DNA of 64,000 bases from Anniella stebbinsi. Its lineage: Eukaryota; Chordata; Lepidosauria; Squamata; Anniellidae. Location: positions 60,008,763 through 60,072,762 of the forward strand of contig JARDYH010000007.1 in the NCBI GenBank assembly GCA_029215795.1. The letters run 5' to 3'. Shown in pieces: positions 53,709-64,000 of this stretch. Below the pieces are notes generated by a model, which did no database searches, was not told the origin of the DNA, and saw only the letters and a list, made by a program, of their open reading frames with translations. Made by a program: the position numbers and the translations under genes. The stretch's first letter is position 1, and every line of letters starts with the position of its first letter.

Positions 53709-54275
53709 TTTCAGGACTACCTCCTTTGGAAACCACAGTTAATAGGAGTCCTATTAATTTTAACGATGCCAATAGGCACAACCAGTGGAGGTTGGTGGCT
53801 CCGATGTCAGAGGGGTGGTGAACCCGCTCCGAGTTTCAGTCAGAACCAGTCAAAACTCTAAAGCTTCGTGCCTCGGCTAGCTCCTTCAGAGAGTTCAGAC
53901 TCAACGCGGACCCACCCGAATCTCGACTCCGGGAACCATGCGGATAACAGGTTTTCTCCTGCTGCCCAGGCGGCGGTTTTGAGCCTCACCTGTAAGGATG
54001 GAGAGGCGCCTCATGGCCGGGAAGGGGTGGTTGCCCGACGTATCCAGGATGTCCAACTGGTACACCTCGCCACGGATGCTGTAGAACTTGCGGTGGAAGT
54101 CCTCGATGGTGGGCGTGTACTGGTCGTCGAAGCGGCCAGTGAGGAAGCGGGAGATGATGGCCGTCTTGCCCACCTTGGACGAGCCCAGGATGACCATGCG
54201 GTAGCAGTTCTTGGCCGGGATGTTGAGCTCCGTCTCGCAGGGACCCATTTTCTTGATCATCTCCGCCAGGCGCAT
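51918..54275 (-). CDS. RASD1: RASD1 / Dexras1, dexamethasone-induced Ras-like GTPase (two coding exons joined)
   Basis: Small monomeric GTPase induced by glucocorticoids. It is known as an activator of G-protein signalling and a partner of the nNOS-CAPON complex at membranes. Coding exons on the - strand: 54275-53990 and 52468-51918, joined within Gly96, giving 278 aa (human 281). Motifs: P-loop GSSKVGKT (31-38), switch I region YTPTIEDF (53-60), DTSG (78-81; family-specific in place of DTAG), NKGD (145-148), SAK (177-179), and the farnesylation box CVIS (275-278). The RASD extended C-terminus with FARRPSVHSDLMYIREKA is present, and the N-terminus MIKKM agrees with RASD1 rather than RASD2/Rhes. 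The start is the ATG that aligns with the human start; an upstream in-frame extension to 54803 is CpG-rich and not conserved. Oddity: residue 11 is Gly and 13 is Cys, where human has Cys11 and Ser13. Splice sites are canonical (ACAG|GTGAGG; CTGCAG|GC). Confidence 0.97.
52469..53989 (-). other. RASD1 intron 1 (1,521 bp) with simple repeats
   Basis: Contains (CT)n at 52860-52889, a C16 run at 53261-53276 (G run on the transcribed strand), a small palindromic repeat at 53508-53600 (AGAGTAAGTCCCATTGAACTC ... CAGTAGACACGGATAGGA), (AAT)n at 53656-53708, and a fragment of the 26536 palindrome family at 53784-53900. No exon is seen in it. Confidence 0.85.
53656..53708. repeat. (AAT)n microsatellite in RASD1 intron
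   Basis: About 17 AAT units, with one ATTGAT interruption near the left end. Confidence 0.95.
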
Positions 54276-54364
54276 TGGAAGGCGAGGAGGAGACGCGAGG
54301 GACGGACGGGCAGACGGGCGCGCGGGGCTGGGCTGGGCAGCTCCGGAGGGCGCGTAAGGCAGTA

Positions 54365-54395
<31 letters not shown>

Positions 54396-54420
54396 CTCGA
54401 GAAGAGACTCGGCTGGGTTG
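54276..54420 (-). other. RASD1 5' UTR with (GGCA)n tract
   Basis: The start of transcription is inferred from the TATA box to be around 54415-54420. Between it and the ATG is a perfect GGCA tetranucleotide run of nearly eight units (54366-54396), read as GCCT repeats on the transcript. There is no upstream ATG between the inferred start and the coding ATG. Confidence 0.55.
54366..54396. repeat. (GGCA)n microsatellite in the RASD1 leader
   Basis: Nearly eight uninterrupted GGCA units; likely variable in length. Confidence 0.9.
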
Positions 54421-54444
54421 AGCTGCGGAGCGGCGGCGTTGGCG

Positions 54445-54450
54445 TTTATA
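54445..54450 (-). promoter_or_regulatory. RASD1 TATA box
   Basis: TATAAA on the - strand (context GATATAAACGCC), about 170 bp upstream of the start codon, inside GC-rich, CpG-rich sequence that runs from about 53990 to 54830. A TATA box fits an inducible rather than a housekeeping gene. Confidence 0.7.
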
Positions 54451-54840
54451 TCGCGTCCAGAGGCAGCGCTAGGGGACCGCCCCTTCGAAGGGCGGCGCGG
54501 AAGGGGCCGCTGGCGGCGCTGCTTCGCTCCCCCTCCCCGCTGGGGGCGCCGAGCCGCGTCGAGGCTTGCCGGGCACAGCAGCTGGGGCACAGCAGGCTGG
54601 GGCGCTGCCCGGCCGCGCGTGCAAGTGGGACGCCTGGGCGAGTGCGCCTGGCCTTGGAACGCGGACCTCGCTGTTCCGCGCCAGGGCACAACGCTTTTGG
54701 ACCGCACGAAGAAAGGACGGGCGAACAGTGCCCCTGCCCAGGTGCAGAGCGCGGCGTGGCGCCTATCGCCCCCGGGGGAGCCTACATCAGCCCCCCTCCC
54801 CAACTTGGTGCCCTCCAGATCTGGGGGGGGGGGTAGCCTC
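54451..54840 (-). promoter_or_regulatory. RASD1 proximal promoter / CpG-rich region
   Basis: Very GC-rich sequence upstream of the TATA box. The long open frames on both strands here are by-products of the composition. I could not identify a convincing glucocorticoid response element in it. Confidence 0.5.
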
Positions 54841-55980
54841 CCAGGTTAGAATAGACCCATTGCAAGGAATGGGACCTCGGTGAATTGGGACTAGCGAAAG
54901 CTCCTTTCATTTCAACGGGTCTATTTTACATAGGACTAACATGGGGTTCCAGCATGGTACTCCAACTCCCATCAGCCCCAGACAGCCGGTGGTCGGGAAT
55001 GCTGCCGTCCAAACCGTCTGGAGGGCATGAGTTGGGGAAGGTGCTCTATTGCAGAGTCCCCCGACCGTGAGACGAGGGGTGGGGGTTGATTCCCAGAGGA
55101 TCCGCAGCCTCAAGGAGCCTTCGGTTCCGCGTGGAAGAAGCGCCGCCCGCCCCAGCTGACCCGCGATGGAAAGCTGCTGGTGCGGGGACATGAATGAACT
55201 CGTGGAGCAAAACGCAGCGCCATCGGTTCACACATGGCGCCTTGTTTAGTAAAATCAAGCAAGTAAAGGAGACACCCCCCCTCCCAAATAATGGGTCTTC
55301 ACTCCGAGGAGCTTACATTCTAAAACGGAGAGAGGGGTTCTCTCACAGACAACAGAAAGAGAGGAGGAAAGGGAGACGTGAAGGTAAAAAGGAGGGATAG
55401 ACGAGAGTCAATGGTCTTTACAAGTCGTGCTGCATGCAGAGTCTGGCCCTTCTTTACTCGGGAGTAAGCCCTGCTGCGGTCAAGGATGCTTACTTGCTAG
55501 TAAACTTTCTCTCTCTCTCTTCCTCTCTCTCTCTGGGGTCTTGGCCATTTCATTTGTGGATGGTGCCTTTTGCCTTGTAAACACATTGTCCAGAATTAGC
55601 TGGCTGCACTTTTGTTTCCAAAAAGCTACCTGGCTGGCAAATGAAAACCCTCAGCAAGGGAGACTCCAAGCCTTGCAGGAGAGCTTTTGCATGTTTCTCT
55701 CTGCAGGGGCTAAAACTGATCCAGAGTAAAGTTGGCGTCACTTTCCCCTGTTCCTCCCTCCAAAATCTATTACCATCCTCATATCCTTAAAACCAAAGAG
55801 GGGTCCCTTGGAGCCAGCCAGGACTCAGCTTTGGTAGCTCTCTTCCGCATGAAAAAGATAGCACTGCAACACCTGAAGAATATGAATGCTCCCTCCCTGA
55901 GCATGTGCAGAGTGCATTGCTCCTGGATAGCCGCAGCCTTGAGATCTTGAGTCTGCACCAGTAGATTTGGAGGGACATGC
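54841..55980. other. Spacer with small repeat fragments
   Basis: 54950-55035 has CCAACTCCCATCAGCCCCAG and CCGTCTGGAGGGCATGAG (small hAT-like palindrome). 55300-55325 has CTCCGAGGAGCTTACATTC (old amniote repeat). A (CT)n tract lies at 55509-55535. No gene is recognised; PEMT exons, expected next by synteny, were looked for and not found. Confidence 0.4.
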
Positions 55981-55984
55981 ATGT

Positions 55985-56091
55985 TCTGGGTTCAGATCTC
56001 ACCCCAAGCCTGGATGACCTTTGGGCAAAGCCTTGTCTGTTGGCTTCAATTTACCTATTTGTAAAATGTGTGTGTGTGGGGGGGGGGGGGG
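55985..56091 (+). mobile_element. MIR-like SINE fragment ending at a G14 run
   Basis: TGGGTTCAGATCTCACCCC, GGATGACCTTTGGGCAAAGC and CAATTTACCTATTTGTAAAATG follow the MIR core order. It is followed by GT repeats and 14 G (56078-56091). Confidence 0.6.
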
Positions 56092-56452
56092 CAGAAGCGG
56101 ACTTCATTCATTTTGCAAAAAGTAAAAACAACATTACAGGAGTGAAAATAAAAGATGTGGTTGGACATTGTTGTCAACATTTGTATCCCAGCCTGATATA
56201 AACAAAAACCATGTTGCTTGCTACAAATGTGTTTGCTGACGTTCCTTGCTTAGCATGTTTATAAAACCTCTGTTCTGAGGAAACCGCACGAGTCCAAACA
56301 TATATTTTTATCCCAGTTAACATGCAGTTGGTGGCTCTGATCATAATCCAGATATACAAATTCTGATGCAGAGGTCAGTCAGAAAGTTATTTCTTCTTAA
56401 AAACCTGACTTTATCCCACCCCACCCCATCCAAACACACACGCTTGCAGGTT

Positions 56453-56980
56453 GTTATTATTATTATTATTATTATTATATTTATTTATATCCCACCTTTT
56501 CCCCAGTACTGGGACCCAAGGCGGCTTACAAATTAAAACATGTACAGTTAAAACAAACAGCGATATACAAAAATTAAAAATATAATGAAACATAGTACAA
56601 TTTTAAAATATTTAAAATATTTTAAAGCATTTTAAATACACATAATTAAAAAATCCAAACTATAAGCAGTACATCTACAAAGGTCTGAACTCCTCCCTCA
56701 AGGCCTGCTGAAACAGAAAAGGTTCTTGTATTCTATTTCCCATCTCTGTGGAAAGAAAAGAATCTTCAGGCAACAGGTGGCCCTGGAAAGCAGGTAGGGG
56801 GCTCTTGTATACCTGGTACATTCTAAAAAGATGACTCCTTGCAACCTCTCCTGCCTCTGGCAGCTTTTCAGTGGCCCCCACTGGCTCAAGTGTTTCTTCT
56901 TGCAATAGCAAATCTTGGTTGCTGTCTCTTATTGCCTTTGCAAGTGAGAAGAGTCTTCTCTGAAAAAAACTCATAGCAGT
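56453..56980 (-). mobile_element. LINE-type 3' tail and body, with (ATT)n head
   Basis: (ATT)n at 56453-56478, TATTTATATCCCACCTTTTCC, CCCAAGGCGGCTTACAA, an A-rich body and then a longer unique part to about 56980. The 99-codon reverse frame at 56675-56974 lies in it and shows no domain. Confidence 0.5.
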
Positions 56981-57295
56981 GGAGGGGGGAAAAAAAGTTA
57001 AATTTTAACCAGACATGAGAAGGATCCTCAGTCAGCCAGGGTTAACTATATGGCGTTGGGGAGGTGAGAATGAAGAAATAGCTGTTATATTCTGTATAAT
57101 TGCTGGGATGAAATGTGTTTTAGCACACACATTTCAGTCATCCTCTGAGAACAGGTCAGGCTGGTTCACACGTCTGGTTGATCTCTCAGGGCGCAATCCT
57201 ATGCATATTTAGACAGGGAAAAAGGCCTACAAGCACCTTAAATCCCTTCAGAACATACTCCCACTGTTCTTCCCCAATGATTACGCCTCTGGTTT

Positions 57296-57970
57296 TGGAA
57301 ATAACATGTAGCCATCAGGACTAGTAGCCATTGATAGCTTTATCTTCCATGAATTTGTCTAATCCCCTTTTAAAGCCACCCAAATTGGTGGCCATCGCTG
57401 CATCTTGTGGTAGCGAATTCCATAGCTTAACTCTGCACTGTGTGAAGACATCCTTTAATCTAGCCCGAATTCCCCACCGTTCGGCTTCATGGGATGATGA
57501 CCCCATTGGGTTCTAGTGTGATGAGAAGCCTACGTACTTTTACCAAACCATTCACCACTTTATACATATGTATTACGTCCCCTTTCTTGCTCATCTTTTT
57601 CCTAAAGTATCCCCTCTCCTCATAGGGGAGTTGCTTCTCCCCCGGGTCTTTTCTACACATTTTCCAGCTCTTCTATAATTGTCTTGGGATGCAGCAACCA
57701 GAACCAAACACAGTATTCTAAGTGTGGTTGCAGCACAGATTTGTATAAAGCCATTGCGACATGGGCAATTTCATTTTCTACCCCTTGCTCAATGAATACT
57801 AACATGGAATTTGCCTTTTTTTTTTTTTTTTTACAGAAGTTGCATGTTGGCTTGACATTTTCATTGAGTTATTCACTATGACCCCAAGATCCTTTTTCTG
57901 GTCAGTCACTATCCCAATATATATCACACTTTACCTTTACACTGAAACACACGTGCCATTTTATTCCCTA
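57296..57970 (-). mobile_element. CR1 ORF2 C-terminus and 3' UTR
   Basis: Reverse strand reads VKLWNSLPQDAAMATNLGG and FKRGLDKFMEDKAINGY, then stop, as in CR1. The match extends up to CCCCAAGATCCTTTTTCTGG. A T18 run (57816-57833) interrupts it. It is one of the three longest CR1 copies here. Confidence 0.8.
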
Positions 57971-58194
57971 TTTTCCCAGATTGGAGGTTAGGAGAGGCTA
58001 GAATTCAGATCCTACCTACTTCTAGTATTCAGGGAGCAGCACTGAAGAGCTCACAGAATGTGCTGCTTTACTGGTGATGGGCCTGTTCACACATGCTGGT
58101 CACTCCCTTGATGCTGCAGCCACAAGGTTGCAAAAATGCATGTGTGAACACAAAGACTGGTGAATTGTTTCCCCATCATTTCAGTGCAGATTTA

Positions 58195-58365
58195 GCTAAT
58201 GACTACATCACCCCACTTTGTCTGGGGAAGACTGCATTTCAAATCCCTGTTCAGCTATGAAGCTCACTGGGTGATCTTGGGGCAGGCACTGGCCCTCAAC
58301 CTAACCTACCTCACAAGGTTGTTGTGAGAATAAAAGGCAGCAACAATGTACGCTGCCTTCAGCTG
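58195..58365 (+). mobile_element. SINE with MIR-like core
   Basis: CATTTCAAATCCCTGTTCAGC (worn B box), CTCACTGGGTGATCTTGGGG, CTAACCTACCTCACAAGG, TTGTTGTGAG, TACGCTGCCTTCAGC. More complete than the copy at 31.97 kb. Confidence 0.7.
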
Positions 58366-61300
58366 TCTTTTTCTTTAAGTGGAGGGGGATTTTTAATTAA
58401 TAATACTAATACTATTTATATATTCACATTCTTTGAGAGTGTATCATTCTCAGCATATTATTTATTAGCATTCATTGTTATTTTATTGCCCCAAATGCAA
58501 AATTCTGCTGATTTTACTGGGAAGTTTCTCCGGAGGCTGAAAGAAAACAACAAGGGGGGGGGGGGGGGAACACCACATCAGTATTGTTTGAGAAATTTAT
58601 CCCCATCATTTCTGATCAACATCTGGTGTGTGCCAAGAGAAGAGAATGACGGTGATGCTAATAAATATACCCTGAGAAGTGAATTGGATTAGGGGACCAG
58701 CTGCAATAATAATTTCTTCCACTATGGGGCATGAGAAAGCATTGTTGGTGCTTTCTCCATATAGCTTTTCCTAGTGTGTGCAATTTTCATAAACACACAC
58801 CCTGCAAAAAAGAATTTAAACAGCACAGGTTTACTGACGCACATGTAAAACCACAAATGTGGGTAAATCCCCCCCCCCCCGGTTTGTATAGATGCATAGC
58901 GATTAATGATACAATCAGATAGACTGCAGGGCCTAGGGGCCTGTGAACTGGCTATGTCCTGAGCAAGCCCCTAGCTAATGTCCACACTGAATTCTGCAAT
59001 CTGTACGAATGAGGCATAATCTGCATAATGTAGTCTATTTTGCATACACCCACCTCCTCATGCCTCACCTAGGGAAGGCGGCAACATGCTTGAAATTCTA
59101 CTCAACTTCCATAGGACAGGAGAGTTCAGAAAGCATATAACTTTATATATTTTTGCCACTTCTTAGGGGCTAGAAACTTACTTTTCAAAAGGCCAAGGGA
59201 TTCAATCTGAGGCTGATTTCTGCACCCCATGGCGATGTATCTGCTTGTGAGCTGTTCTTGTGTAACAACACGATGCACAGGGTCTTGCTAAAAAAGGGCA
59301 TTTGATAAAAATAACAACCTGACGTTTTCGCTTTGGTTGGGGACTGATGGGAAACGATCTCTCTCCAGTTGGCATTTTAGAACAAGAAAACAAAATCTAA
59401 TTACCTGTATTGGGATGCTTTTCCTGTTTGAGTGACTCTGACGGGAGGTTTGTTGGCTAATTACAAAAGCCATGTACATCCCCCTCCGCCTCCTGTCCAT
59501 GAACATTGTTCATGTGGTTCACTGGCAACAGAAGCTATTGAGACTGGCTGTTCCTTTGGGGACACAGACAAATTGGATATTAATTAGTCTGTCGCTAATG
59601 ACGTGGACTATTAATAGCTTGGGGTATGAGTGTGAGTTAAAAATAGCCAGCTCCTCCAAGTTGAACTGGTATCTGGCCATGGATCACCCATTTGCTGTCC
59701 TCAATGAGGCGGCTCCATCAAGAGCAAAGCCAGGTGCGCATCATATAAGGAGTGTTAAGGGATGCTGAATACACATAAATGAGCCGGGCCGGGGTGGTGG
59801 TGGTGGAGAGGAGGAAGGATCCAGAAGAAACCAGCCTGATCGTGCTTCCAAGGGCCTAAAATCCTGCATTAAAAATACCCATATGCCCAAATATTTGGCA
59901 ACTGGGAAAGCACAGATGCAAACCACTCTGGCATTTCCATAGCCAATCATCAGTACCAGATTCTACCAGTGGAGGCCAGTGGCTCATTTGTCAACAGGGC
60001 CGTGAATTTGCTCTGGGTTTCAATCAGAACTCTAAAAGAGCTATCCAAGGGTCCTGACCTTCACCTGAGTACCAAGCTGGCTCTGAAACCCCAGGCCTAC
60101 CTTTCCCCACCTTTCTTGGGCTGTGGCCTCCTCTCAAAGACAGAAGTCATGATGGATCAGGCCAAAAACAACAAATGACCATGATAAGGGACCCTGAAAA
60201 CTGTAACGATCGATGGCACTCCACTGAGAATCTGTCGGTGGAATCAGCCAACCCTTTCCAAAAGCCAGGAGCTGTCAGAGTTAGAATGGGGAACACTTAG
60301 GTCTCCTGTCCCTGCAGGTCAGAGCATTCCCCTAGCCAATGCTACGTCCTCCAGTCGTAGAATGTGACTCCACCCACCCAGGTGGGTCGTTGGTTCCTCT
60401 CAACAAGAAGAGCTATAAAGACTTCTGGTTTGAGTTGGGACTTTGCTGGGGCAATGCTGACCTTTCTTTGCTGAACGATCACCTCTTTGAGCACCATCAC
60501 ACGGGGGAAATCGCGTTTCCTTACCGTCGCTTCTCCACCCGTGCGCTTGTCCCTCATCACTTCCTCTTTCGAAAGAGGAACTAAACAACATGCACGGGGC
60601 CCATTCAGTGGGCCGTTTTCATCATGCTGCAATAAAACTCTCGTCTGATGGGGCTGTTTGACTCCTGGCTCCACTCCTCTGTCAGATTCCTTACCACCTA
60701 AAGCTCAGACCTTGTTGCTGCCCCCTCCATTGCAATGGGGCGAGAGGCTGGTTCTCTGACTCACTCAACATCCCGGTACTGCCACCTACTCCGGCTGATG
60801 TATGAAGTTCTTGGGACCTTGCGTTCGTGTCGGCAACGTGAAGCAGTTCCAGTCAGCTCGTCTGTAGGGGACCGGCTTGAGTACAGATCAATAATGCATC
60901 ATGCAATATTATATGATTCCTTCTTTCTGCGTGCTCCCCTGCCGACGCCATCAAAGATTGGCAGTCAAAGGAAATAAGCATTTCGTGGCAGTTTACCATT
61001 CAGTGGAGGGAAAGAGGACCTTCCGAGAAATCATTTGGCCGGTTGTCCTGTCTGACTGCAGTACAGTTGTCATCTAAGCTTCCTAAGCAGGTGAAATTTC
61101 CCCTAGCATTTTAAAATTCTATTTCAGGTAATGGCTCAGTTTGGAACAAAAAGAGTTGAATGGATCCAGATGGTTTGGATGCTGCCTTGCTCCCTGATGT
61201 GGATATGGAGTAGCAAGGTGTGCTGGAGGCAGTTTGTGAGAGAGTTGGAGGTGTTGTGATAGTGGGCAGTCACCCCTTGGTGTGTATACACATCGAGTCT

Positions 61301-61424
61301 TGTCTGTGGTCAAATAGGTTTTGCAGGATTTGGGAGCAACACAGAACCCTGCAAAGCCTGCTTAACTAGAGATGAGAATGGGATGTAGACAATGATCCCC
61401 CCTCTCTCATGCTCATAGTTTGGT
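58366..61424. other. No gene recognised
   Basis: G17 at 58554-58570; C10 at 58871-58880. 59963-60052 is a fragment of the palindrome family of 26536 (CCGTGAATTTGCTCTGGG, CAGAACTCTAAAAGAGC). 59400-59640 is discussed as a possible conserved non-coding element. No exon is supported. Confidence 0.4.
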
Positions 61425-61491
61425 GGTAGAGCCTCTGCTTTGCATGCAGGTCCCAGGTTCAATCCCCAAAATCTCTCATTAAAAGGATTTC
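61425..61491 (+). mobile_element. tRNA-derived SINE head
   Basis: GTTTGGTGGTAGAGCCTCTGC (A-box region), TTTGCATGCAGGTCCCAGG, GGTTCAATCCCC (B box). The clearest tRNA-type head in the window. Confidence 0.75.
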
Positions 61492-61860
61492 AGAGCCTTT
61501 CTACATGGAGCTTTTATAGTGTGTCCAGGCTTCCTCACTCACAGTAGTTTGCAGGTCCCTTACACACTGTTGTCATCCTCCAGGGCCTCTCCTGTGCTTT
61601 GCAACCATTTTAGAGAGGTTTTTTTCCTAACTGGGAAAGTCTAATATTTTTTCTCAGTAGCATTCTAGAAGCCTCATGTAATTGCAGTATTCTGCTATAT
61701 CACAGCACCACCTAGTGCTTATAAAATGGAACATATAGACAGGCAGAGAAAGAAAGGGGGGAAAGCGTGTGTAAAGGAGTCGATTTTAATCCCACAAATA
61801 ATCCAGAAGCAGGAGTCTTGGTTAAGGTGCAGGTTAAAAACCCTCGTGTAGAAAAGCTCT
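61492..61860. mobile_element. AGAGC.TTTCTACA inverted-repeat element
   Basis: Left end AGAGCCTTTCTACATGG and right end CTCGTGTAGAAAAGCTCT are inverted with three mismatches over about 17 bp. The interior contains CACCACCTAGTG, also seen at 2.38 kb (GCCACCTAGAGGC). 369 bp, non-coding. Confidence 0.55.
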
Positions 61861-62285
61861 CAGAGAGCAGGTGAAGTGGGAAACCTCTTCCTGAAACATG
61901 GGAGAGTAATTGCTGCCAGCCAGAATAGACAATATTGGCATAGATGTACAAATAGCTTGTTATTAGGAAGTTCCCTCTCTTTCACCTACAACAGTAGATA
62001 AGCTATCTTCAGCCCAAACAGATGCACAGGAGAGTCAGGACAAGCAACAGTATCTTTTTTGGCACAGCATGTCAACAATCTGCATTTCGCTACCATGAGT
62101 GCCATTTAATGCGAACTTACTTAATTCCGCACATTCGAAACACTAGGTGAATTGAAATTCAGTTATCCTTCAAAATTCACCCTTCTCCAAATTTTGCAAT
62201 GGATTTCTCCAATAATAATGTTTCATACAAAATTAGGGGAAATCATGTAGAAAAATGCATTATATTGAGAAAATTGCTTGCAAAG
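61861..62285. other. No gene recognised
   Basis: AT-rich unassigned sequence leading into the L2 fragment. Confidence 0.4.
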
Positions 62286-62289
62286 AAGC

Positions 62290-62750
62290 GCATATATGAG
62301 GCATATGAGCCTAGCTACAGTTATCCACGCTCTGATAATATCCCAATTGGGTTACTGCAATGCAATATACATAGAGCTGCCGTTGAAAACAGTCCAGAAC
62401 CTTCAACTTGTACAAAACAGGGCAGCCAGACTGTTAATGGGGACTGAACAAAGAGACCACATTACGCCAGTCCTTTTCCAGCTTCACTGGCTGCCGGTCC
62501 AGGTCCGGGCCTGATTCAAAGTGCTGGTATTAACATTCAAAGCCCAGACCCTAAGGTCATCCTTAGGGCTCCTTATCCGTGAGCCCCTGCCAAAGGAAAT
62601 GAGGCAGGTGGCTACCAGGAGGAGGGTCTTCTCTGCTGTGGCACCCCGGCTGTGGAATGAGCTCCCCAGAGAGGTTCACCTGGCACCTACATTATACTCC
62701 TTCAGACGCCAGGTGAAGACTGGGATGGCCATTGTCGGGCAGAAGGAGGT
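62290..62750 (+). pseudogene. L2-clade LINE reverse transcriptase C-terminal fragment
   Basis: + strand: ALIISQLGYCNAIYIELPLK, NLQLVQNRAARLLMGT, RDHITPVLFQLHWLPVQVRA, then a TGA (62512-62514), and the same frame resumes FKVLVLTFKA, then VFSAVAPRLWNELPREV and APTLYSFRRQVKTG. One in-frame stop and a few bases of drift break the frame. It is the most complete protein remnant of any LINE here. Confidence 0.8.
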
Positions 62751-62755
62751 TGAGA

Positions 62756-64000
62756 TGCTCCGAACATCAGAAGAACTCTGTTGAACCAGACCCAAGGCCC
62801 ATCGAGTTGCCAATCCTGGTTTTTCTTTTTTTATCACTCTGTGAAGTTAAATCAATTCTTTGGTCATTAACAAACACATTAAACCCAGATCAGGTCCGCC
62901 TGAACCAGAAAGTCTGGGAACGGCCATGTGTGGTACAATCAATGCCCTCGGGCCTTTTAATTTCCCAAACGAAACGAGGAAGCACACATCCGAGCCTTGC
63001 TCATTAACGCCTGTCAGGCAGGATGGCCCCATGTGATTCACTGTAAATCTGCAAAAAGGGCCAGGATGACCTCCTTGTGGCTGGGATGTCCAACATGTGA
63101 TGCGGGGAGAGCCCTGAAGAATAGAGCAAAGGGGCTCAACTTGAGGATGGAGGAAGCCAAGGCCCTGGGTGAGTGGAAGAAGCCTGGTTGAATCCACAAC
63201 GTCTCTAACAATGTCCCACCTATGTCTCCATTGGGACAACTTGATGGGTGGCAACAGATGCAATCAATTGTGTTTGGGGAACTTGTATATCCCCACCTTG
63301 GAGAGAGATCCCACTCCCCCCCCCACCCCCGATGCTCCTTCCTACAGGAGTTGGTCCTCTTCAGGGATGATTCTGGGTCCTCTTTTGTGGCCACCGAGAA
63401 AGCGGTCGCCCTACTTGGAAGGGATGGTTGTCCTTTCAAATCAGCACTTCGCCTCTCCCGCCCTGCCTGCGTGTGTAGCTGAGGAGTGACTCATTGGTTT
63501 TGACCTGCGGGAGGTCAAAGGCAAGGCCTTGAGAGAAAGCCAGGGAGAATTCCACGGTCAGGGCAACATGTGGGAACGCAGCTATGTCAAATGGCTTTAG
63601 TTTTCAGTTCAGCGGCACAGGTAATCCTCTCCAAAGGAGTGACATGCTCCAAGCATGTCTCCCTACTCCCCCGTGGCTGAAAAGGGCAGGGAAACTCACA
63701 TCAGCTCCTCTGCGCTTTTCTCTTGGGCTTCCTCTTTGGAATTGGAACTCAGAAAGGAGAGCATGACATTTTAAATTCCAGCTGCTGATCTTCAGAGTGG
63801 GAAGGATTCCATCTCTCAGTACTGGCCTTGAGAAGCACTCAGTGTTTACAGGTGGGGCCGTCAGGGCTTATTTTCACCACTAGGCCTCAGTCTTGGAACA
63901 TGACGAAAAAACAGTACCGTATATCCGAGAATCACTTGGTAGTAAAACAACAACAATAACCAGGTTTCTAACCAGAGTTGTCTGTGCTGAATATCTGCCA
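62756..64000. other. No gene recognised
   Basis: Short CR1-end remnant at 62757-62815 (GAACATCAGAAGAACTCTG). C-rich run at 63318-63330. The remainder, including overlapping open frames at 62997-63489, has no recognisable domain. Confidence 0.4.

Noticed and set aside
54276..54803. N-terminal extension of the RASD1 frame by about 176 codons
   Set aside because: It has no similarity to any RASD protein, is Arg/Ala/Pro-rich from CpG composition, and crosses the TATA box. The conserved start is at 54275.
56675..56974. 99-codon reverse frame as a small gene
   Set aside because: It lies in a LINE-tail repeat whose head is present in several copies. No domain and no splice context.
61425..61491. 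A tRNA gene
   Set aside because: A- and B-box-like sequences are present, but the acceptor stem and anticodon arm do not pair. The body matches the SINE copies at 21.3, 27.0 and 48.1 kb.
62997..63489. Overlapping open frames on both strands near the right end, as PEMT exons
   Set aside because: No PEMT transmembrane or S-adenosylmethionine-binding motif is present in any frame; the frames mirror each other.

Overview
The window looks like nuclear DNA from a squamate reptile (lizard or snake). It holds two conserved vertebrate genes set in about 60 kb of repeat-rich, mostly AT-leaning sequence. Three things point to a squamate: a 5S-rRNA-derived SINE of the Sauria type near 16.5 kb, many CR1 3' ends with L2 and L1 remnants and tRNA-derived SINEs, and many small inverted-repeat DNA transposons. 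The species cannot be told from this window.

Layout. From 1 to about 42.5 kb I find no gene. This part is a mosaic of 5'-truncated CR1 copies in both orientations, L2, L1 and R4/Dong-like LINE fragments, tRNA-type SINEs, several inverted-repeat (MITE-like) families and microsatellites. From 42.6 to 44.8 kb is MED9 (+ strand, two coding exons, 177 aa), starting in a GC-rich promoter region. From 44.8 to 51.1 kb is a repeat-rich spacer (CR1, SINE, one monomeric and one dimeric hAT-like MITE). From 51.1 to 54.4 kb is RASD1/Dexras1 (- strand, two coding exons, 278 aa) with a candidate poly(A) signal, a TATA box and a GC-rich promoter. From 54.5 to 64 kb are again only repeats and unassigned sequence. 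I could not find the expected next neighbour PEMT here.

MED9 and RASD1 lie tail to tail, as on human 17p11.2, so the synteny is conserved. The two proteins are not known to act in one pathway: MED9 is a middle-module subunit of Mediator, while RASD1 is a glucocorticoid-inducible, farnesylated Ras-like GTPase. The points most worth a second look are: (1) the nitric-oxide-target Cys11 of RASD1 is Gly here, with a Cys two residues later; (2) MED9 exon 2 is preceded by a run of 17 C and its intron has an off-consensus donor; (3) an hAT-like MITE family occurs as a ~169-bp monomer, ~320-bp head-to-head dimers and half-dimers, one with a clean 8-bp target duplication; and (4) several other inverted-repeat families are present in 2-4 copies, some nested in one another in ways that give a relative order of insertion.
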